Shown here: positions 33,101-42,222 of the stretch, one piece after another
How positions within the stretch are numbered: position 1 is the first letter of the stretch
Layout: every line of letters starts with the position of its first letter
NCBI GenBank assembly: GCA_016713425.1
Contig: JADJPE010000005.1
Location: 4,438,501 to 4,502,500 of the forward strand
DNA length: 64,000 nt
Source of the DNA: Deltaproteobacteria bacterium
GTDB lineage: Bacteria; Myxococcota; Kuafuiibacteriia; Kuafuiibacteriales; Kuafuiibacteriaceae
Direction of reading: 5' to 3'
Notes under the pieces: model-generated
What the model was told of the DNA's origin: nothing
Databases searched by the model: none
What the model saw: the letters and a program-made list of their open reading frames with translations, nothing else
Position numbers and translations under genes: made by a program

Positions 33101-33386
33101 CGGGCGCCCCGCAGTCGCCTATCTTGGAACCAGATCGCCGGGAACGAAAGCCCCGTCCAGTCAGTGGAAGGTCTTTGAGCTTCCGGCCGGGGCCACGATA
33201 CACGATGTGTATTGGCCGGGGGATGTCTACCGCTTCCGAATCACGTACACAGAAGCTGGCGTGCCTCCTGAGCCGGGAAACCTGAAGGAGATCGAGTACG
33301 CGCCTCTCGACGAGATCCTCGAGCGCCTGGCGGATGGCGAGCATGCGAAGGATGCGAAGGATGCGCGACGCGGGGTCCGCCGATGA
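30117..33386 (+). CDS. Large protein with an adenosylhomocysteinase-like NAD-binding core
   Basis: A 1089-residue protein. Residues 1-160 are helical, followed by an Ala/Pro run near 180-200 (PAAAPAAAAPAAAAAAAA). Residues about 370-640 follow the plan of S-adenosylhomocysteine hydrolase. They include a substrate-side ISTPYNFNPLVAAYLKLLDV, then T509-EQTTRGLTELEELL, IPVFTVANQPGKRREGALIG where SAHH has its 'I.V.DS..K' block, and a Rossmann strand with S-A-G578-T-V-G581 followed by the acidic AVFDID. The first Gly of the GxGxxG is Ser here, so cofactor binding may be altered. Residues about 740-1060 look beta-rich. Enzymatic activity is not proven; it could be a sensor or an effector using the same fold. 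Its stop overlaps the crp start by four bases. Confidence 0.7.
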   Translation: MLRSGGDATATATALARLSWGVPRPSGVPKLGTQAVVNARWSLVREAMVPHLEGRCGRIDSIESWLRTGVALRERMTDAECAALFLLRLRDQAATDCFGPDVGAFVDQLCSWLSAADGQDPTANRGRLHELDAALSWLPSRPVESIAEEIRQEIRKIAQERTTEAKNTAPQTRRPNAPPPAAAPAAAAPAAAAAAAAVVGAVTRPRRLDAPLAMAKLGEDLSYGGSAVLAIIDDEVTRDPDCRLAFALRSRHGACDPDRPGERLADLVLLLRRFRSPTDQGRHLDTELIEQTFGDVGRRLVDTLVRLSQVPRPPEPNLLALGQMVDRLRLCLPRGEAKTLVDELVRRPNLLPVSNPVLDRLLPHIPDGHLKDQGLIAAQHLLPSVLNLIEACIAKGMKPEHIHVISTPYNFNPLVAAYLKLLDVHVQGSASFGLDQRGGRTVRAREMRKFLKHVAQGSLPPQGYRVLDDGGLLITQLFDGGEVHPADEIAADYIRKVCARLRPMIRSATEQTTRGLTELEELLANGKLSIPVFTVANQPGKRREGALIGAMLANSWLRELCQAGWLDKNPSLLNISAGTVGLQAAIRLQAFGLPTAVFDIDPAQLEKARRSGFPGTLLSELPKDPDAYAGLLSSVGKPVVSRLWLRRKRGPYGSGSSMNVEFDGTKCGPLSGEMNQSRPINFTGNGFERPKPAEIGMTIALLFLGICSDDAELGAGMFDLDRTLHDKVVDSAVSLGGLEPVPVGPPRDHHLPRPDALSPAPTHDEWMTYLGALPRPVTPRPNGVGFVGGLYFFKDEAGSVRCVDTEGDRGGHRGRSFVVPELTEVPERSMNGGAPKADHPVLLFEQWDRAKATIRVASGPPGALKLSEPLTVDGPPASHYICESLSHMVDAGILGPIVMRFENGLVFEQGDELVVLWPKRWDEPCRYAKPFGARTLVEMDDSTRLICIDRTSGAVQVIGERRCDGDILECPLHDIQECLRPGPYNDKLFVGTAASGRPAVAYLGTRSPGTKAPSSQWKVFELPAGATIHDVYWPGDVYRFRITYTEAGVPPEPGNLKEIEYAPLDEILERLADGEHAKDAKDARRGVRR

Positions 33387-34150
33387 CGATCATCGAGCTG
33401 CTCAAGACCCATCCGGTGCTCCAGACCTTGCCTCCTCCCGCATTGCGGACGCTGTCAGAGGCCTCAACGCTGCGCCGCCTGGCCGACCGAGAGATCTTGT
33501 ATCGGCACGGGACGCCGGCCGATCGAGCCTTCGTGCTCGTTGAGGGGCTGGTTCGTGTCTATCAAGTGGGCCCCGACGGTCGCGAGGTGACCGTCACGAA
33601 CCTCCTCCCACCCAACTTGTTCGGAGACAACGTACTCGTCGCCGAAGACGCCGGCGCCCCACCGAAGGGCTATCCGGAGAACACGATGGCTTTGAGAGCA
33701 ACCTCGGTGATCGAGATTCCAGCAGCCGCCTATTTGACGGTCCTGAAGGGCTCTCCCGAGATGGCCTGGGAGCTGCTCCGAGATGTCTGCTGCCGATTCA
33801 ACGGAGCCGCATTTCGTGAAGTCGACGTGATGCTGTCGGTTCCAGTTCGGTTGGCGTCCTTGCTTCTGTCTTATGCCGACTTGAGCGGAGTCGTCGTCCC
33901 GGAAGGCATTCGGATTCAGCTCCCGCTGACCCATCGAGATCTCGCCGATGGATTGGGCGTGACCACCAGATCGGTCGCGCGCGCCCTTACCGATTGGTCT
34001 GAAATGAACCTCATCACGAAGAAGAAGGGATGGCTTATCGTCCGAGACACAGCCGCGCTACGTGCGCTGTGCGGACAGGGGCTTCTCTCCCACGTCTATC
34101 TCTACGAGCCTGGAAAGGCGAACCCGAAGACTGAACCAACCAAGGCTTGA
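33383..34150 (+). CDS. Crp/Fnr-family transcriptional regulator
   Basis: A 255-residue regulator with an N-terminal cyclic-nucleotide-binding-type beta barrel and a C-terminal Crp helix-turn-helix. The barrel includes REILYRHGTPADRAFVLVEG and GREVTVTNLLPPNLFGDNVL; the HTH is LTHRDLADGLGVTTRSVARA. The phosphate-binding cassette residues of cAMP-binding Crp (RSA) are not present in recognisable form, so a different ligand is likely. The ATG overlaps the stop of the adenosylhomocysteinase-like gene, which suggests that the regulator controls, or responds to, that protein's pathway. Confidence 0.88.
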   Translation: MTIIELLKTHPVLQTLPPPALRTLSEASTLRRLADREILYRHGTPADRAFVLVEGLVRVYQVGPDGREVTVTNLLPPNLFGDNVLVAEDAGAPPKGYPENTMALRATSVIEIPAAAYLTVLKGSPEMAWELLRDVCCRFNGAAFREVDVMLSVPVRLASLLLSYADLSGVVVPEGIRIQLPLTHRDLADGLGVTTRSVARALTDWSEMNLITKKKGWLIVRDTAALRALCGQGLLSHVYLYEPGKANPKTEPTKA

Positions 34151-34397
34151 TGTTTCGCCGATTCGGCCCGTCGCGCCTTCAACCGTTCGAACGTTGCGCT
34201 TCAGCCTCTCGAACGTTGCGCCTTCTGCTGCTCGAACATCCAGTCGCTCAATAGCCCGGAAGTTCGCGGCTATCCGATGCTCCGCGGGCGCTCCCCATCG
34301 TTCAGGCCAACTCTCGCGAGCGGAACCTTGTCGACCCGCGGACGCGCACGCGCGATGCTTTCGAAACCGCAGACGCTGTTCGAGCGAGAATGGCCTT
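34151..34397. other. Degenerate region between the two Crp-like genes
   Basis: A 247-base stretch containing two copies of CTCGAACGTTGCGC-type sequence near 34186-34225 and short open frames in all three phases. It may hold the displaced N-terminus of the second regulator. Confidence 0.4.
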
Positions 34398-34979
34398 GTG
34401 ATTGCCTCCGCGAGAGATGGCGTTCTCCGACATGCGGACAACCAACGAATTCGTGAGAACGGAGTTCTATTGCGCGGGGCGGCGGCAAGCCTGCTGGAGC
34501 ACTCCGATGGGCGCTCGGTCGCGGTGGAGATCCTCGTCGCGCCCGCCATCGTCGAGGTAAGCGCCGCGACCCGAGTGATCGCAATCGGCGAGACTCGCAT
34601 CAAGCCAAGCTGCTCGGTCCTTTGCCCACCTCGATCGCAGGAAGCACTGCGAGAAGCTTGGCTTCACAGCATCTTGTTCAATCCATCGGAAGCCAAGATC
34701 GGCCTTCTGCTCTTGCTCGTTTGCTATGCGCACTTGAGATCACCGTCCGGCCGTGTCCCCATTCCTCTTACGAACGGACGAATCTCTGAGCTGTGTGCGG
34801 TCACGGAGCGATCGGTCAATCGTGCCGTCGTTCCGTGGGTCGAAAGCGGGGCTCTTCGTCGAGACCGACAAGGATACGAGGTGCGGGACCCGGTCCGACT
34901 CAACACAGACATCACCCACATTCTTCGCGAACTGAGTGCGCTGACTGCACTGAGCTCACTCAGTGCGGTCGATCCATAG
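34398..34979 (+). CDS. Second Crp-like regulator, N-terminally degraded
   Basis: From about residue 15 of this 193-residue reading the sequence resembles the second half of a Crp barrel (RENGVLLRGAAASLLEH, SVAVEILVAPAI) followed by a helix-turn-helix, LTNGRISELCAVTERSVNRA, and a wing RRDRQGYEVRDP. The first half of the barrel is missing in this frame. The GTG at 34398 is a placeholder, with no Shine-Dalgarno. An ATG at 34150 overlaps the previous stop but leads to a stop after 34 codons in another phase, and a third phase is open from ATG 34356. The gene is therefore probably frameshifted or eroded at its 5' end. The same-strand spacing suggests it once followed the first regulator closely. 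Confidence 0.5.
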   Translation: MIASARDGVLRHADNQRIRENGVLLRGAAASLLEHSDGRSVAVEILVAPAIVEVSAATRVIAIGETRIKPSCSVLCPPRSQEALREAWLHSILFNPSEAKIGLLLLLVCYAHLRSPSGRVPIPLTNGRISELCAVTERSVNRAVVPWVESGALRRDRQGYEVRDPVRLNTDITHILRELSALTALSSLSAVDP

Positions 34980-35007
34980 CCGGGCGCGACGTCGCACGAT
35001 CGAAACC

Positions 35008-35054
35008 GAGTTGGGACGCGCCGAGTTGGGACGCGCCGAGTGGGACGCGCCGAG
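35008..35054. repeat. 14-bp tandem repeat upstream of the first Rhs gene
   Basis: Three copies of GAGTTGGGACGCGCC, the last lacking a T. The rest of the 186-base gap between the Crp-like and Rhs genes shows nothing else. Confidence 0.8.
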
Positions 35055-35165
35055 TACCGGACTCAGATCAGGGTGAACCGACGCAGGAAGTCGCACAAAG
35101 GCGACGTTGGCGCATCCGGGCGAGTACGAGGTGCGAACGTCTGAGAACCCGCGCTACGGTACGCC

Positions 35166-38100
35166 ATGCTTTCGAAAGGCGTAGAAGCGACCGTACTCCG
35201 CAGACCCGCGCGCCCCCGCCTGGCTTCGACGCCTATTCTCTACTGTGCGTTCGTGGGCGGCGTCGCGGTTCACTCTCTGCTCCTCTTCTCGTGCGGCGGA
35301 AACGCGAGTTCCCCGTCCGATGCATCCTCCGTGGGCACCGACGCCGACGTTGCGCGTACAGATGCCGGTCAGGGAGCGGACGTGGCGACCTTGCCGCACG
35401 ACGCGGAGATCCGCGATGGCGCGGGGCAACCGGCCGACTCGGGGACCTCTGTGAACGACTCGGGGACATCAGCGAGCGACGCGGAGACGGAAGGCGATGC
35501 AGCGCCCGACGCAGCGCCCATTTGGGAGGATGAGAGCCAGCCTCCTCCGCCCGTAGATCCAATCGCGGCCGGAGACATCTCGGAGGCGACGCGCTTTCTA
35601 TACGAAGGCGAGAACGCAATCCAGCAAGGCGTGGCTCCCGGAACAATCGCAGCGGACCGGGTTGCGGTTCTGCGGGGTCGCGTCGTCGATCTCGAGGGTC
35701 AGCCGGTGGACGGCGTCGAGATCACCCTTGTCGATCACCCAGAGTACGGCACGAGCCGAACGAGGCGGGATGGGATCTTCGACATCGCGGTGAACGGCGG
35801 CGCACCGCTCACGGTGCAGTACGGACGAGAAGGCTATCTCCCCGTCCAGCGGGCGACGGACACCCGGTGGAAGGGATACACATGGCTCCCCGAGGTTGCC
35901 TTGACACCGCTCGATCCTGTGGTCACACCGGTCGTGCTCGGTCTCAGTCAGGTCCAGATCGCGCGAGGCTCACCGACCTCGGACGCCGATGGCCCTCGGC
36001 AAGGCGGCTTGCTGATCTTGCCCAACACGACCGCCGAGATGATCCTGGCCGATGGTACGTCCCAGCCATTGGCCAGCATGGCGCTCCGAATCACGGAATA
36101 CACGGTTGGACCGCGGGGCCTGTCCGCGATGCCCGGAGCCCTTCCGCCCGAAAGCGCCTATACCTACGCCGTCGAATTGAGCGCCGACGAAGCGCTGGCC
36201 GCCGGCGCGACCGAGGTTCGGTTCTCTCAGCCCGTGCCTTTGTACGTGGAGAACTTCCTCGAGTTTCCGGTCGGAATCGACGTTCCTCTTGGCTACTACG
36301 ATCGACGGCAGGCCCGTTGGATTCCTTCGGACGACGGTCGCGTCATCGCGATCCTGTCCATCGACGCGGATGGTCGGGCTGTGCTCGACGTCGATGGAAG
36401 CGGCGTGGCCGCCGATGCGGCCGCGCTGGTTGCGCTCGGTATCAGCGAAGAGGAACGGACGGCGCTCGGGTCCTTGTACCAGAGTGGTCAGAGTCTCTGG
36501 CGCTCCCCCATACCTCACATGACACCTTGGGACTGCAACTGGCCTTACGTTCCGCCTCCTGACGCCGAGCCCCCTCCGCCGCCCGAGCCCCCGGTCCCGC
36601 TCGAGGAAGGGCCCGTGGAGTGCGGTTCGATCATCGATTGTCTCCCGCGGGTCCTCGGCGAAGAGATCGTCATCCCGGATACGCCCATCGTCCTCTCGTA
36701 TCGCACGGACAGCGTCGTCGCCTACGCACGCGATCGCGCAACCAAGGTGACGCTGAGCGGTCCGTCCATCCCCGCGTCCTTGAAGGGCATCGGCGTCGTG
36801 CTCGAGTTCGAAGGTCAGCGCGTCGAAGCCAGCGTGCCCGCAACACCGAACGCCCGCTTCGTGCACGCCTGGGACGGCCGGGATGCCTACGGACGTCCAC
36901 TCAGCACAGAGGGAGAAGTCTCGATCCGAACGAAGTTCTTGTACGACGCCGTGTATGTGCAGCCTGGTGACTTCACCCGAAGCTTCGGACGCGTCTTCAC
37001 CGGGGACGAAGCGTCCACGATCGGATATCGCCGCGAACGGTCAGCCGGAGTGAACAGCGTCGGTATCGAACGGTCCTGGACCGAGCCGCTTGCGGTCGGG
37101 CGCGCGTTACGTCCCTCGTCTGAGCTCGGGCTCTGGCAGATCGGCATTCATCATTTCTACGATGTGCGGAGCAAGACCCTCTATCTCGGGCAGGGCGGTA
37201 GCCGTCGTGCCAAGGCCTGGGGTCGGGTTCTCGAAACGGTGCTTGAAGCAGCGCCCCGGAATTTTGGAGCGATCGCGTTCTCCGCGGATGGTTCCATGTT
37301 CTACAGCATAAATGAGGGATTTCAGACGGCGATCCGTCGACGGGATCCCGGTGGAGTCACGCACTACATCACCGGACTCGGACAGAATTCCGCCAATGGC
37401 GTACCGGCGACCGAAGCCCCGATCCCGGGCACCATCACCGACTTCTCGCTCGGCCCAGATGGCAGCCTCTACTTCGCCAACTTCTGGGAGGACCGTGTTC
37501 GACGCATCAGTCCAGACGGAATCATCGCGGACTTCGCCGGCAATGGACTCGACACCGGCCCCTTGGGCGACGAGGGCCCCGCGCTCGACGCTCGCCTTTC
37601 CTATCCACTCTCGGTGGTTGCCGGTGCGGACGGAAGCGTCTATGTGGCCGAGTACACCGGCTACCGCGTTCGCCGCATCACCCCGGATGGAACGATTACG
37701 ACGGTCGCTGGGATTGGGAGCGCCGGTCTTACGCGGGACCATATCCCGGCCCTCCGCGCCAACATCCAGCCGCGGAGTCTCGCGATCGGCCCGGACGGCA
37801 TGCTCTACATCGGATCCGATTCTGTCCCATCCGACGGCGGCTCGATCCACCGCTTGTCGCCCGACGGCATGCTCACCACCGTGGCTGGGACGGGCACGTT
37901 TCCGTCGACTTCGGTATGTGCGACGCCTCTTTCGGGCCCGTGCGCGGATGGAACGCCCGCCTTGGAGATGCCGCTCCGGCGGATCGAAGCGATGGCGTTT
38001 TCACCGGCCGGAGAACTCTATTTCTTTCAAGATTACGCCATCCGAAAGATAACCGCCGAGGGCACCGTGCAGACTGTTGTTGGCAACGGGCAGCGGTCTC

Positions 38101-41100
38101 ACGACAAGAACAAATCCCCCGATGGCAGCCCCGCGACCGCGATCCCGGTCTACCTAGAACAAACGCTTGCGTTCTCTCCGGACGGCGCGCTTCATGTGAG
38201 TGACGTTATTCGGGATTCGATTCGCCGGCTGCTCGTTCCACCCGTTCCGCGCCTCGCTTCGGGTCTTCTTGCGGTGCCCGACGAAGCCGGCGATGAGCTC
38301 TACGTCTTCACCGCCGACGGCCGGCATCAGTCGACGCTGGATGCAGAGACGGGGTCCGTCATCTACGCCTTCCGATACGACGATCGCGAGCACCTCGAAG
38401 AGATCGAGGAGACCGGAGGGCGAATCACGCGCATCGAGCGACGCGACGACGGAACGCCGGTGGCCATCGTCTCTCCGCATGGGGTTAGGACAGACACAAC
38501 GCTCGACCTAGACCATCAACTCTCCACGGTGCGTCTCCCGTCCGGCGGTGAATACAAGATGACGTACGCGAACGAGCTCCTGAAGAGCTTCGAAACGCCC
38601 TCGGGTCGCCGCGCGGCCTACGACTACAACAACCTCGGTGAGCTGATAAAAGACGAAGACAACACCGGCCACGGCTGGAGTCTCGAGCGAACCATCGACA
38701 CGCCGTCTCGGCAAGAGGTCACGATGACTTCGCTGACCGGAGGCAGCAAGCGTCACCTCCGAGAGCTGCTTCCGAGCGGCTCGCAGCGGCTGACGATCGT
38801 GGGGCCGGATGGAAGTCAGAACGTCCAGCAGTCCGCGCGGGATGGCGTGGTCGAGACCGTCTTCCCCGATGGCACGCGACAGACCGTGACGTTCGCGCCA
38901 GACCCGGTCTTCGGCATGTCCTCACCGTACCCATCCAACGTCGAGCGCACCGACCCTGCGACAGGGCAAAGTCAGGTGGTCACCACGAAGCGGACGGCCG
39001 AGCTCGATGTGCTGGCCGATCTGACGTCTTCGCTCAAGAAGCAAACCGAGGTGGTCACGCTCGGGAGCGAGAACTTCACGACGGTCTATGATGCCACGAC
39101 GCGCACGCTCTCGCGGACGAACGACACGACCCGGCTTTCGATGTCGACTCGATTCGACGAGCGGTTTCGGGCCGTCGCATCGACCCTGGAAGATCTCTCG
39201 ACCGGAAGCCACCGCGACCTCGCGTTCACATTCAGCGGAGACTCGCACGCGATCGCGACCATCGATGGACCACGGACCGACGTCAACGATGTCTATCAGT
39301 TCACCCGTGACGGTGCGCTTCGCGTGTCGAAGCTCACCGACCCTTCGGGTGGAGAAACGGTCATTGCGGAGCGCGATGCAACGGGCTATCCGACGCGGAT
39401 TCTCGCCGCCAACGGGTCGGATCTTCGAGTCGTCTACGCGCCGGATGGTTCGGTCGCTGAGCTCAATCGAAACGGTCGCCGGACCACTTTCGATCGCGAC
39501 CCGAGTTCGGCCACGACGGTCGTCACGATGCCCGGCGGTGGGCAATGGACGTTCGTTCGAGCGGGTCAGGACGACCAGCTTACGGAAGTGGTGTCTCCGG
39601 ACGGAGAGCGCATGCTCAAGACGTACCGTCCAGAAACCAACACGACGGAGACGCAGCTCTTGGATGCGAGTGGAACCGTTCATGGGTCGAGAACGGTGCG
39701 ATTCGATCGCGCGACCTCGACCGTCGAGACAGTCACCGGTGAGATCGTCATCGAGGGGAAGATGGATGGGGTCTTGGGTCGACCTTCCTCACTCGCTCAC
39801 GGCACGCGCGCACGCACGTTCTCGCATGACCACCATGGTCGACTTACGCGAATCGTCGAGGCTTCGGGGGGCGCGACATTGATTCAGCATGCCGCGGACG
39901 GGAGCATGAACATCACCGACGCGAGGGGCTTGGTGTCGCGTTGGACGCGAGGGGATCTCGGTCAGACAAGCCGCTTCGAGCACCCGTCGCTCGGTGCGAC
40001 CGTCTTTGCGTATGATTCGGCCGGCAACATGACCCAGATCCAAGACGGCGCTGGCGTCCTGCAGACGCGGGGCTACGATGCGATGGGGCGGATCACGCGG
40101 ATCACGCTCCCGGACGACGACATCCGGTTCGGATACGACGCGCCTCCCTATGGCCACTATCGACTCACGTCGATCCAGAATCGAAGCGGGCAAACGCAAC
40201 TCACCTACAATGTGCACGGCGAGATCGTTGCGCGTCGCGAGACCATCGGCGGCGCAACCCTCTCACTCGCCTACGTCCACGATGCCGATGGCCACGTCGT
40301 CGAAACGACGTATCCGAGTGGAACGGTGGTGCTGGTCGAGCGCGATGCGACCGGTCGGGCGACATCCATGGGTGTTCGGTTCCCCGGAGACACGAGCACG
40401 ACCCCGATTGTTTCGGACATCCGCTACCTACCCTTCGGTCCGATGGGCGGATACTTGCTGCCGAGCGGGCAGGCCCACGTCCGCGAGTACGACGCAGCCT
40501 ATCGGGCCGTGCATTGGATGACGCAGGGGATCGCGAACTGGACCTTCGAATACGATCCGGACGGTGGTCTTAAGCGCATCGACGACAACGGGACTCCTTA
40601 TCAAGCGTTCACGTATGACGCGGATCTCTCGCTCGCCACGGAGAACGGCCCTTACGGGTCGTTGAGCTACGTCTTCGACGCGGGGGGCGACCTTCGCGAG
40701 GTGTCCGGCGCTCTGGCCGGGGGGACTCGATCCTTCGCCTACGATGCGGTGAGCGGAAGATTGACGAGCGTTTCGGACATCGCAGGCGAAGTCGAGTACG
40801 ACGCCGGGGGGCGGGTGACTTCCCTCGGCGAGTTCACCTTTTCGTATGATGCGGCGGGGCATATGACGTCGGCGCTGGGGCCTGCGACGACCGCGTCGTA
40901 TGAATTCAACGGCCGCGGGCAGCGCGTATCGAAGACGGTCAATGGAGAGCGGAAGCTGTTCGTCTACGGTAGGCTGCACGAGGTCATTGGGGAGTATCGT
41001 GAGGAGGATGGGACATGGGATCGCGAGATCCTATGGCTCGATGATGCACCGGTTGCGGTGCTTCAGAACAACCGTGGTTCAGGACCGACCGTTCTGTGGG

Positions 41101-42122
41101 TGACCACGGACCACCTCGGGACGCCTCGCCATCTCTCGGATCTGTCCGGCGCGGTCGTCTGGTCGTGGCAGAGCGATGCATTCGGGCGCGGTGCCCCGGA
41201 CGAAGACCCGGACAACGACGGAATCTCGACCTCCTTCCACTTGCGTTTCCCGGGTCAGTACCATGATCCGGAAACGGGTCTGAACAAGAACCACCTCCGC
41301 ACGTACAGTCCGGCGCTTCATCGATACTTGGAGCCCGATCCATTAGCCTTCGTCGGCACGACGCAAATCTACGCCTACGCAGACGGCAACCCCGTACAGT
41401 CGGTCGATCCCACAGGCATGGTCCCACTGACCGTGGGAGGCCGCCAAATGGTCGTGGGGCCGCCCCTCCCGGAGAACATCCGCACCCTTTACAACTTCAC
41501 GAAAGACGTCAACACCGTCGAGACCGACAAGCTGAAGAAGATTATCGACCAGTGCGGTCTCACCGACGAAGCGATCGCGGTCATGGTGCACGGAGACCAG
41601 GATGGCCTAGGACTCTACGATCAACACGATCCCAACAAGGCGCGCCAAGTCATGCCGGAGGACATCGCCAAGAAGATCGTCGACTACGGCGATGGCAACC
41701 TGCCGGTCGTCTTCCTGGTGTGTCACGGCGGTAAATGCAATGTCTTCGACAACCGGAGCCAAGCTCAGAACGTCCGGGACGAGATTCGAAGCCAGGGCGG
41801 GTCCTGCCCGACAGTTTTCGCGGCACCCAGCGTCGTCAACATCAAGGACCCGGCGATCGACAACCCGGACTTCTCGCCCGCACCCGAGACGCGCAACGCA
41901 GAGAGCGACGCGATACCCAAAATTGGTCCGGGAGGTCGCCCGACGGACCTGGAGTCTGCGTTCAACTTGGTCGAGGGCGCGGCCGAGGCCTTGCAAGCGC
42001 TCGGTGAGTTTCTGGCGAACAGCGGGCCGAACAAGCTCCATCCGCCCGGTACGGACTCTCCGACCCAGGGAACGGCGCCCCCGGTCTTGCCGATGGCGCC
42101 TCCCGTCGTCATCTTCCCCTGA
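35166..42122 (+). CDS. Giant Rhs/YD-repeat lipoprotein 1 with caspase-like tip
   Basis: A 2318-residue secreted protein. The signal peptide ends at C43 (LLLFSC), giving a lipoprotein; an Asp/Ala/Ser-rich spacer follows. Residues about 170-240 form a carboxypeptidase-regulatory-like beta domain (AVLRGRVVDLEGQPVDGV). About 696-1020 are NHL-type propeller repeats (ISPDGIIADFAGNG). About 1060-2050 are YD repeats, ending in the Rhs core boundary GRYLEPDPL near residue 2052. The variable tip (2075-2318) has H2142 in AVMVHGDQDG and C2186 in FLVCHGGKC, the spacing and context of a caspase-fold (clan CD) His/Cys pair. Rhs proteins deliver such tips to other cells or act on the surface. No immunity gene follows; the next gene is a paralogue. 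The tip call is inference. Confidence 0.88.
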   Translation: MLSKGVEATVLRRPARPRLASTPILYCAFVGGVAVHSLLLFSCGGNASSPSDASSVGTDADVARTDAGQGADVATLPHDAEIRDGAGQPADSGTSVNDSGTSASDAETEGDAAPDAAPIWEDESQPPPPVDPIAAGDISEATRFLYEGENAIQQGVAPGTIAADRVAVLRGRVVDLEGQPVDGVEITLVDHPEYGTSRTRRDGIFDIAVNGGAPLTVQYGREGYLPVQRATDTRWKGYTWLPEVALTPLDPVVTPVVLGLSQVQIARGSPTSDADGPRQGGLLILPNTTAEMILADGTSQPLASMALRITEYTVGPRGLSAMPGALPPESAYTYAVELSADEALAAGATEVRFSQPVPLYVENFLEFPVGIDVPLGYYDRRQARWIPSDDGRVIAILSIDADGRAVLDVDGSGVAADAAALVALGISEEERTALGSLYQSGQSLWRSPIPHMTPWDCNWPYVPPPDAEPPPPPEPPVPLEEGPVECGSIIDCLPRVLGEEIVIPDTPIVLSYRTDSVVAYARDRATKVTLSGPSIPASLKGIGVVLEFEGQRVEASVPATPNARFVHAWDGRDAYGRPLSTEGEVSIRTKFLYDAVYVQPGDFTRSFGRVFTGDEASTIGYRRERSAGVNSVGIERSWTEPLAVGRALRPSSELGLWQIGIHHFYDVRSKTLYLGQGGSRRAKAWGRVLETVLEAAPRNFGAIAFSADGSMFYSINEGFQTAIRRRDPGGVTHYITGLGQNSANGVPATEAPIPGTITDFSLGPDGSLYFANFWEDRVRRISPDGIIADFAGNGLDTGPLGDEGPALDARLSYPLSVVAGADGSVYVAEYTGYRVRRITPDGTITTVAGIGSAGLTRDHIPALRANIQPRSLAIGPDGMLYIGSDSVPSDGGSIHRLSPDGMLTTVAGTGTFPSTSVCATPLSGPCADGTPALEMPLRRIEAMAFSPAGELYFFQDYAIRKITAEGTVQTVVGNGQRSHDKNKSPDGSPATAIPVYLEQTLAFSPDGALHVSDVIRDSIRRLLVPPVPRLASGLLAVPDEAGDELYVFTADGRHQSTLDAETGSVIYAFRYDDREHLEEIEETGGRITRIERRDDGTPVAIVSPHGVRTDTTLDLDHQLSTVRLPSGGEYKMTYANELLKSFETPSGRRAAYDYNNLGELIKDEDNTGHGWSLERTIDTPSRQEVTMTSLTGGSKRHLRELLPSGSQRLTIVGPDGSQNVQQSARDGVVETVFPDGTRQTVTFAPDPVFGMSSPYPSNVERTDPATGQSQVVTTKRTAELDVLADLTSSLKKQTEVVTLGSENFTTVYDATTRTLSRTNDTTRLSMSTRFDERFRAVASTLEDLSTGSHRDLAFTFSGDSHAIATIDGPRTDVNDVYQFTRDGALRVSKLTDPSGGETVIAERDATGYPTRILAANGSDLRVVYAPDGSVAELNRNGRRTTFDRDPSSATTVVTMPGGGQWTFVRAGQDDQLTEVVSPDGERMLKTYRPETNTTETQLLDASGTVHGSRTVRFDRATSTVETVTGEIVIEGKMDGVLGRPSSLAHGTRARTFSHDHHGRLTRIVEASGGATLIQHAADGSMNITDARGLVSRWTRGDLGQTSRFEHPSLGATVFAYDSAGNMTQIQDGAGVLQTRGYDAMGRITRITLPDDDIRFGYDAPPYGHYRLTSIQNRSGQTQLTYNVHGEIVARRETIGGATLSLAYVHDADGHVVETTYPSGTVVLVERDATGRATSMGVRFPGDTSTTPIVSDIRYLPFGPMGGYLLPSGQAHVREYDAAYRAVHWMTQGIANWTFEYDPDGGLKRIDDNGTPYQAFTYDADLSLATENGPYGSLSYVFDAGGDLREVSGALAGGTRSFAYDAVSGRLTSVSDIAGEVEYDAGGRVTSLGEFTFSYDAAGHMTSALGPATTASYEFNGRGQRVSKTVNGERKLFVYGRLHEVIGEYREEDGTWDREILWLDDAPVAVLQNNRGSGPTVLWVTTDHLGTPRHLSDLSGAVVWSWQSDAFGRGAPDEDPDNDGISTSFHLRFPGQYHDPETGLNKNHLRTYSPALHRYLEPDPLAFVGTTQIYAYADGNPVQSVDPTGMVPLTVGGRQMVVGPPLPENIRTLYNFTKDVNTVETDKLKKIIDQCGLTDEAIAVMVHGDQDGLGLYDQHDPNKARQVMPEDIAKKIVDYGDGNLPVVFLVCHGGKCNVFDNRSQAQNVRDEIRSQGGSCPTVFAAPSVVNIKDPAIDNPDFSPAPETRNAESDAIPKIGPGGRPTDLESAFNLVEGAAEALQALGEFLANSGPNKLHPPGTDSPTQGTAPPVLPMAPPVVIFP

Positions 42123-42222
42123 TTGCGTCGACGGCGGGCCGGTCCTCGCTGAGCAGGGCTGCGGATGCGTGTCTTACTCCGGGTCTTGATGTGCACACGT
42201 CGGGGCGCGTACCACATCACGG

